Source: Acidobacteriota bacterium
GTDB lineage: Bacteria; Acidobacteriota; Polarisedimenticolia; JAPUIV01
Reading direction: 5' to 3'
DNA: 8,896 nt
Assembly (NCBI GenBank): GCA_027296665.1
Contig: JAPUIV010000269.1
Coordinates: 1-8,896, forward strand
The notes under the pieces are model-generated. The model saw nothing but the letters and a program-made list of their open reading frames with translations, ran no database searches and was not told the origin of the DNA. Below, piece after piece: positions 5,009-8,896 of this stretch. The translations under genes and the position numbers were made by a program. How positions within the stretch are numbered: the first letter of the stretch is position 1; every line of letters starts with the position of its first letter.

Positions 5009-6571
5009 TTATTCCACGATGATGTTGCGGGTCTTGTCGAGGGTGCCGGTGACCCGGTCAAGCTCGGCAATGGAGAGGTTATAGTCGATGATGGCGCGGG
5101 CCTCTCCCCTTTCCGCCTCGGCAAGATCCTCCTGGAACTCGAGGACCTGGAAGCTGGTCGACATGCCGTTCTGGTACTTTTTCTCCTCCGCCTCCAGCTT
5201 TTCGGTCTGCAGCTGCATGTTCACCCGGGCGGCATCGACCCGCTGGCGGTCGGTCTCGATCTGGCGGACGGCCTTCCGGACCTCCTGCTTCGCCCGCTGG
5301 CGGAGCAATTCATAATAAACCACCGCCTGCTCCCGCCGCAGCCTGGCGGCGGAGAACCGGCTCTTGGCCTCGCGGTTGTGGATCGGCACGGTCCAGTTCA
5401 GGGTCAACCGCCAGGTGTCGAAATCGGTACGGCCGATCTGTTCCAGGGTCTCGAAATGTCCTTCATCATCGGTCGGATTGGCGATAGGTGGGCCGAAAGG
5501 AATGGGGTTACCCAACAAAGCCGAGGAATCGGTCTGGCCCCGCGCACCGTACCGGCCGACGATATCGAGCTGGTGTTTCTTCTGGTTTCTCTGGAACTTC
5601 CAGTTCATCTCCTCGTTCTCGATCGTCAACCGCTGCTGCTCCAGGTTGGGCCGGTTCTCGAACGCCGTCTGGATGCTCCCCTCCAGGTCGATTTCCATCG
5701 CAGCAAAGGGGGGCCGGTCGGTGGGGACCAGCCTCTCCTCCCACATCGGATCCTCCAGGGTGGTGATCTGGACGCGGAGGGCGTCCTCGGCATCGGCCAG
5801 GGCATTTTCCCCGACGATCACGTCCTCGGTTCGGCTGGCCACTTCGGCCTTGGCGGTTGTGATCTCGATCGGGGCCAGGGTTCCGACCTCGACCTTGACC
5901 CGGTTCTCTTCCAGGAACCGCCGCGCCCGCTGCAGAGATTGCCTGCGAACCTGCAGGTCCCGGTTGGCGAAGACCAGCTCCCAGTAAGCCGACTCCACCG
6001 CTTTGAGGGTATCGAGGACCGACTGCAGATATTCACTGTCGGAGATCCGGCGGTTGTTCTTGGCGACGCGGATCTGGGTTTCGTTGATTGCGGTTCCCCG
6101 GTTTTTGAGGAGGGGTTGGGTCAATTCCAGGAAGAAAGAATTGCTGATGATCGGGCCGATGAAATTCGGGGTCTGATTCGCGAGTAAAAAGTGGGACCGG
6201 TCTTCGATAAACTGGATATTGTAACTGAGGCCGGTATGGAGACGATCGTCGAAGGTGATCGACTGGTTCCTCTGGTCCGTGAATTTTACCCCGAAACTTA
6301 CATCCGGAATGAACGGAGTTTCGGCCTGTTCGAGAAAGGTGCTGGATCTGATTGACGAGTCGAAGCTGGCACGCTCGAGGTCGATGTTCGTCTCGGCGAT
6401 GCGGGGATTGATCCTGCTTACCTGGAGATCGAGATTGTTCTCCAGGGCCATGTGGATGCAATCCTGGAGGGTCAGGGGCCGATCCTGTGCCTGCGCCCAC
6501 AACGAAGGAACCGGCGAGGCGACCAGCAGGCCCAGGAAAATCAAGATGCTCCGACCCGATACCCTACTCAT
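5009..6571 (-). CDS. TolC-family outer-membrane efflux protein
   Basis: This encodes 520 residues. A Sec signal peptide (about 1-28; hydrophobic core ILIFLGLLVASPV, Ala-rich cleavage region LWAQAQ) is followed by the usual start of mature family members, RPLTLQDCIHMALENNLDLQ. Two repeats of long coiled-coil helices follow: the first has NRDLQVRRQSLQRARRFLEE and KVEVGTLAPIEITTAKAEVA, the second has FSAARLRREQA, ending with YQNGMSTSFQVLEFQEDLAEAE. These are characteristic of the trimeric channel-tunnels of type I secretion and tripartite efflux; length is near the family's usual range. ATG 6571 is supported by AGAGG 8 bases upstream and by the signal peptide. The 113-base upstream gap has a TAGAAT -10-like box (6615-6610) without a good -35. 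No adaptor or pump gene is adjacent, so the substrate is unknown. Confidence 0.92.
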   Translation of the reverse strand: MSRVSGRSILIFLGLLVASPVPSLWAQAQDRPLTLQDCIHMALENNLDLQVSRINPRIAETNIDLERASFDSSIRSSTFLEQAETPFIPDVSFGVKFTDQRNQSITFDDRLHTGLSYNIQFIEDRSHFLLANQTPNFIGPIISNSFFLELTQPLLKNRGTAINETQIRVAKNNRRISDSEYLQSVLDTLKAVESAYWELVFANRDLQVRRQSLQRARRFLEENRVKVEVGTLAPIEITTAKAEVASRTEDVIVGENALADAEDALRVQITTLEDPMWEERLVPTDRPPFAAMEIDLEGSIQTAFENRPNLEQQRLTIENEEMNWKFQRNQKKHQLDIVGRYGARGQTDSSALLGNPIPFGPPIANPTDDEGHFETLEQIGRTDFDTWRLTLNWTVPIHNREAKSRFSAARLRREQAVVYYELLRQRAKQEVRKAVRQIETDRQRVDAARVNMQLQTEKLEAEEKKYQNGMSTSFQVLEFQEDLAEAERGEARAIIDYNLSIAELDRVTGTLDKTRNIIVE

Positions 6572-6684
6572 GTTTTTCACCTCTCTGAACGTCGAGCCAA
6601 AAAAAAGGCATTCTATCTCATTTCCATGACGAATTGACGGGGACAACCGGCAGAAAGGTATACGTCCGGCGGGCCCGGGAGGTT

Positions 6685-7704
6685 TCAGGAAGCGGGATCC
6701 GATCCTTTCTCGTACAGGAAACAGGCCGCCTTCTGGCCCTCCCCGACCGGCAGGAGGCGCGGCACCCGTTCCCTGCAGATCTCCATGACGGCCGGGCAGC
6801 GGGGATGGAAGGAGCACCCCTTGGCCGGACCGACGGCGCCGGGGTTCTCCTCCGGAATCAGGACCGGGTGCCTATCCGCCGCCGGGTCGGGTATCGGGAC
6901 GGAGGAGAGCAGAGCCTGGGTGTAGGGATGCTTCGGATCGGAGTAAAGCTGATCCCGCCCGGCCTCCTCGACGATCTTGCCGCGGTACATCACCGCGACC
7001 CGGTCGCTGATATGTTCCACCACGCTGAGGTCGTGGGCGATGAACAGGTAGGCAATCCCGTACTCCTCCTGGAGGTCCTGGAGCAGATTCACCACCTGCG
7101 CCTGGACGCTCACATCGAGGGCCGACACCGGCTCGTCGGCGACGATCAGGCTGGGGTTCAGGGCGATCGCCCGGGCCACGCCGATCCGCTGCCTTTGTCC
7201 GCCGCTGAACTCGTGTGGGTACCTCCTCATCATGTCGGGATCGAGCCCCACTCGTTTTAGCAGTTCGGCAACCCGATCCCTTCTTTCCCGCCTGGGGACC
7301 GTCTTGTGGATCGCCAACGGTTCCCCGACGATGGTGCCCACCGTCATCCGGGGATTCAGGGAACCGTAAGGATCCTGAAAGATGATCTGGATCTCCCGGC
7401 GGGTCTCCCGCATCGACCGGGCGCCGAGCTTCAGGATATTCTCGCCGCGAAAGATCACCTCGCCGGAGGTTGGCTCGATCAGCCGGAGGATGCACCGCCC
7501 GGTGGTGGTCTTGCCGCTGCCCGACTCGCCCACCAGACCCACCGTTTCGCCGCGGCGCACGGTGAGGCTCACGCCGTCGACCGCGCGGATCGACTTGCGG
7601 TAGCGGGACAGGAACCCCCGGTTCAAGGGGAACTCCTTGACAAGATCGCGCACCTCGAGCAATGGGCCATTGCCCGGACTGTTTCGATCCGGTTCATTCC
7701 CCAT
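6685..7704 (-). CDS. dppF: Oligopeptide/dipeptide ABC transporter ATPase, DppF/OppF type
   Basis: This encodes 339 residues of the second ATPase of a peptide (or nickel/related) importer. ATPase motifs are intact: Walker A GESGSGKT (59-66), Q-loop Gln110, signature FSGGQ (166-170), Walker B LIVADE (186-191) and switch His224. The C-terminal oligopeptide extension has HPYTQALLSSVP and four cysteines, Cys297, 303, 310 and 328, with the same spacing as in DppD; in solved Dpp ATPases such cysteines hold an iron-sulfur cluster. The ATG at 7704 overlaps dppD by 11 bases and has only a weak ribosome site, suggesting translational coupling. It would pair with DppD as a heterodimer on the cytoplasmic face of a permease, but no permease genes are in view. 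OppF and DppF cannot be told apart reliably here. Confidence 0.93.
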   Translation of the reverse strand: MGNEPDRNSPGNGPLLEVRDLVKEFPLNRGFLSRYRKSIRAVDGVSLTVRRGETVGLVGESGSGKTTTGRCILRLIEPTSGEVIFRGENILKLGARSMRETRREIQIIFQDPYGSLNPRMTVGTIVGEPLAIHKTVPRRERRDRVAELLKRVGLDPDMMRRYPHEFSGGQRQRIGVARAIALNPSLIVADEPVSALDVSVQAQVVNLLQDLQEEYGIAYLFIAHDLSVVEHISDRVAVMYRGKIVEEAGRDQLYSDPKHPYTQALLSSVPIPDPAADRHPVLIPEENPGAVGPAKGCSFHPRCPAVMEICRERVPRLLPVGEGQKAACFLYEKGSDPAS

Positions 7705-8704
7705 ACTTGAAGCAACTCACTTTTCTCTTCCCATCGAGGACAAAGGAGGGAGGGGTCCGCCGCCGGCATTCCTCCATCACATCGGGGCACCGCGGCGCGA
7801 AGGCGCACCCGGGGGGGAGGTCCCGCAGATTCGGAACCATCCCGGGAATGGTCGGCAGCCGGCGGCGCCTGGCGCCGCCGTTCTTCCCGTGCAGCCGCGG
7901 CGCCGATTTCAGCAGCCCCACGGTATAGGGGTGCTTGGGATCCCGGAACAGGTCGCCGACTTTCGCCTCCTCCACGATGCGGCCGGCGTACATCACCATG
8001 ACCCGTTGGACGAATTCCGCGATCACCCCCAGATTGTGGCTGATCAGGAGGATCCCGAGCCGGTATTCTTCCCGGAGACGCCGGAGGAGGTCGAGGATCT
8101 GGGCCTGGATCGTCACGTCCAGGGCGGTGGTCGGCTCGTCGGCAATCAGCAGCTGCGGCCGGCAGGATAGGGCCATGGCGATCATGATCCTCTGAATCAT
8201 CCCCCCGCTCAACTGGTGGGGATAGACACGCGATAGACGTTCCGGGTCGGGGATCGCCACGCGCCGCATCCACTCGACCGCCTCGGCCAGCGCGTCCTTC
8301 CTTCCCTTGCGGTGATGGACCCGGATCGCCTCGGAAATCTGGTTGCCGACGCGGAAAACCGGGTTCAGGGAGGTCATCGGCTCCTGAAAGATCATGGCGA
8401 TCTGTCCGCCCCGGTACCTTCGCATCTTGCTCTCGGGGAGTGCCAGCAGGTCCTCCCCCCGGAACCGGATCTTCCCGCCGACGATCCGCCCCGGATGGGG
8501 CACCAGTCTCATGATGGAAAGGGAGGTGACGGTTTTCCCGCAGCCCGATTCACCGACGAGGCCGAGGCTTTCTCCCGGCTTCATCTCGAAGCTGATCCTC
8601 TCGACGGCGGGAACCGGGATGTCGTTGTCGAAGAAATGCGTGCGCAGCTCTTCCACCCGCAAGAGCGGCTCATCCCGATCCACCGAACTATCCGATGTCA
8701 TCAT
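7694..8704 (-). CDS. dppD: Oligopeptide/dipeptide ABC transporter ATPase, DppD/OppD type
   Basis: This encodes 336 residues. Walker A GESGCGKT (51-58), Q-loop Gln107, signature LSGGM (165-169), Walker B LLIADE (185-190) and switch His223 are all present, so the ATPase should be active. The C-terminal peptide-transporter domain contains HPYTVGLLKSAP (258-269) and Cys300, 306, 313 and 331 (C-x5-C-x6-C-x17-C), the iron-sulfur pattern known for DppD. The signature reads LSGGMIQR; the more usual form is LSGGMRQR. The start is ATG 8704 or the adjacent ATG 8701; either overlaps the mutase gene end, by 17 or 14 bases. This is unusual context, because dppD usually follows dppB and dppC, not a metabolic mutase. 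It would act with DppF to power substrate import. Confidence 0.93.
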   Translation of the reverse strand: MMTSDSSVDRDEPLLRVEELRTHFFDNDIPVPAVERISFEMKPGESLGLVGESGCGKTVTSLSIMRLVPHPGRIVGGKIRFRGEDLLALPESKMRRYRGGQIAMIFQEPMTSLNPVFRVGNQISEAIRVHHRKGRKDALAEAVEWMRRVAIPDPERLSRVYPHQLSGGMIQRIMIAMALSCRPQLLIADEPTTALDVTIQAQILDLLRRLREEYRLGILLISHNLGVIAEFVQRVMVMYAGRIVEEAKVGDLFRDPKHPYTVGLLKSAPRLHGKNGGARRRRLPTIPGMVPNLRDLPPGCAFAPRCPDVMEECRRRTPPSFVLDGKRKVSCFKYGE

Positions 8705-8896
8705 TTGGTGAATGCGTCCCGAACACCCTGCGCAACGCCCCGGAGATCCCGCCGACGGTGGCGCCGACCCGGACCGCCGGAATGATAACAGGGAGGAGGT
8801 TTTTCTTGGAACGGGCGGCAGATTCGATATCGTTCAGCGCCGCTTCCACCGCGGCGGAATCGACCCCGGCCCGGTGCCGTTTCAGCCTCTCCACCT
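8688..8896 (-). CDS. Methylmalonyl-CoA mutase large (catalytic) subunit, C-terminal fragment
   Basis: Only the last 68 or so residues are in the window; the gene begins beyond the right edge. The sequence VERLKRHRAGVDSAAVEAAL and then KNLLPVIIPAVRVGATVGGI matches the end of the acyl-CoA mutase catalytic domain, where members typically read xxNLMPPIxxAVRAxATxGEI followed by a short helix ending xVFG. The chain stops 10 residues after VFG, with no B12-binding domain (DxHxxG). This indicates a split enzyme whose cobalamin-binding small subunit is a separate gene, which is common in bacteria. The Gly in ATVGGI replaces the usual Glu. The related isobutyryl-CoA or hydroxyisobutyryl-CoA mutase large subunits cannot be excluded. 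It would interconvert methylmalonyl-CoA and succinyl-CoA in the cytoplasm. The end overlaps dppD. Confidence 0.8.
   Translation of the reverse strand, partial: VERLKRHRAGVDSAAVEAALNDIESAARSKKNLLPVIIPAVRVGATVGGISGALRRVFGTHSPNDDIG

Noticed and set aside
4415..6187. Long open plus-strand reading frame (590 codons) antisense to tolC-like and exbB
   Set aside because: It is antisense to two clearly recognisable genes, has low-complexity Gly/Leu/Asp-rich content typical of a shadow frame in GC-rich DNA, and shows no domain I recognise.
6599..6615. T8 run and TAGAAT box before the tolC-like gene as a terminator or promoter
   Set aside because: No stable hairpin precedes the T run on the minus strand, and no fair -35 lies 16-18 bases from TAGAAT; the evidence is too thin for a separate call.
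6634..6664. Plus-strand TTGACG and TATACG resembling a promoter reading antisense into dppF
   Set aside because: The spacer is 19 bases, the -10 is weak, and no plus-strand gene follows; most likely chance.

Overview
The window is a tightly packed, GC-rich (roughly 60% by eye) bacterial chromosomal segment in which every supported gene lies on the minus strand, so transcription runs from high to low coordinates. A TonB energy-transduction cluster and a TolC-family outer-membrane protein show a Gram-negative (diderm) envelope. Complex I genes and a methylmalonyl-CoA mutase large subunit indicate respiratory metabolism and propionyl/methylmalonyl-CoA chemistry. The phylum cannot be settled from sequence alone; the gene style would fit lineages such as Acidobacteriota, Nitrospinota or former Deltaproteobacteria, but this is a guess. 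There are no tRNA or rRNA genes, IS elements, phage genes or CRISPR arrays, and there is no gene-free stretch above 300 bases.

In transcription order (right to left): (1) 8896-6685 holds the C-terminus of a split-type methylmalonyl-CoA mutase large subunit, whose end overlaps dppD, which in turn overlaps dppF. These are two peptide-transporter ATPases with no permease or binding protein in view. (2) 6571-5009 holds a secreted TolC-family outer-membrane efflux protein with no adaptor or pump beside it. (3) A 264-base intergenic region (5008-4745) holds a small hairpin just after tolC and two tandem sigma70-like promoters that read into the next operon. (4) 4744-1026 is a five-gene operon exbB-exbD-exbD-tonB-TPR, coding for an inner-membrane proton channel, a TonB arm and a secreted TPR protein, probably one trans-envelope energy-transducing machine. 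(5) 1025-920 holds a good extended -10 promoter and a 26-base imperfect palindrome leading into the complex I genes nuoA, nuoC and the first 22 codons of nuoD. The nuoA stop and nuoC start overlap by three bases, so the usual nuoB is absent from its normal place.

Most of the window is ordinary core and envelope biology. The points most worth a second look are the missing nuoB, the tandem divergent ExbDs with TonB and TPR partners, the Val in ExbB where E. coli has Glu176, the orphan DppD/DppF pair coupled to a mutase gene, and the palindrome in the nuo leader.
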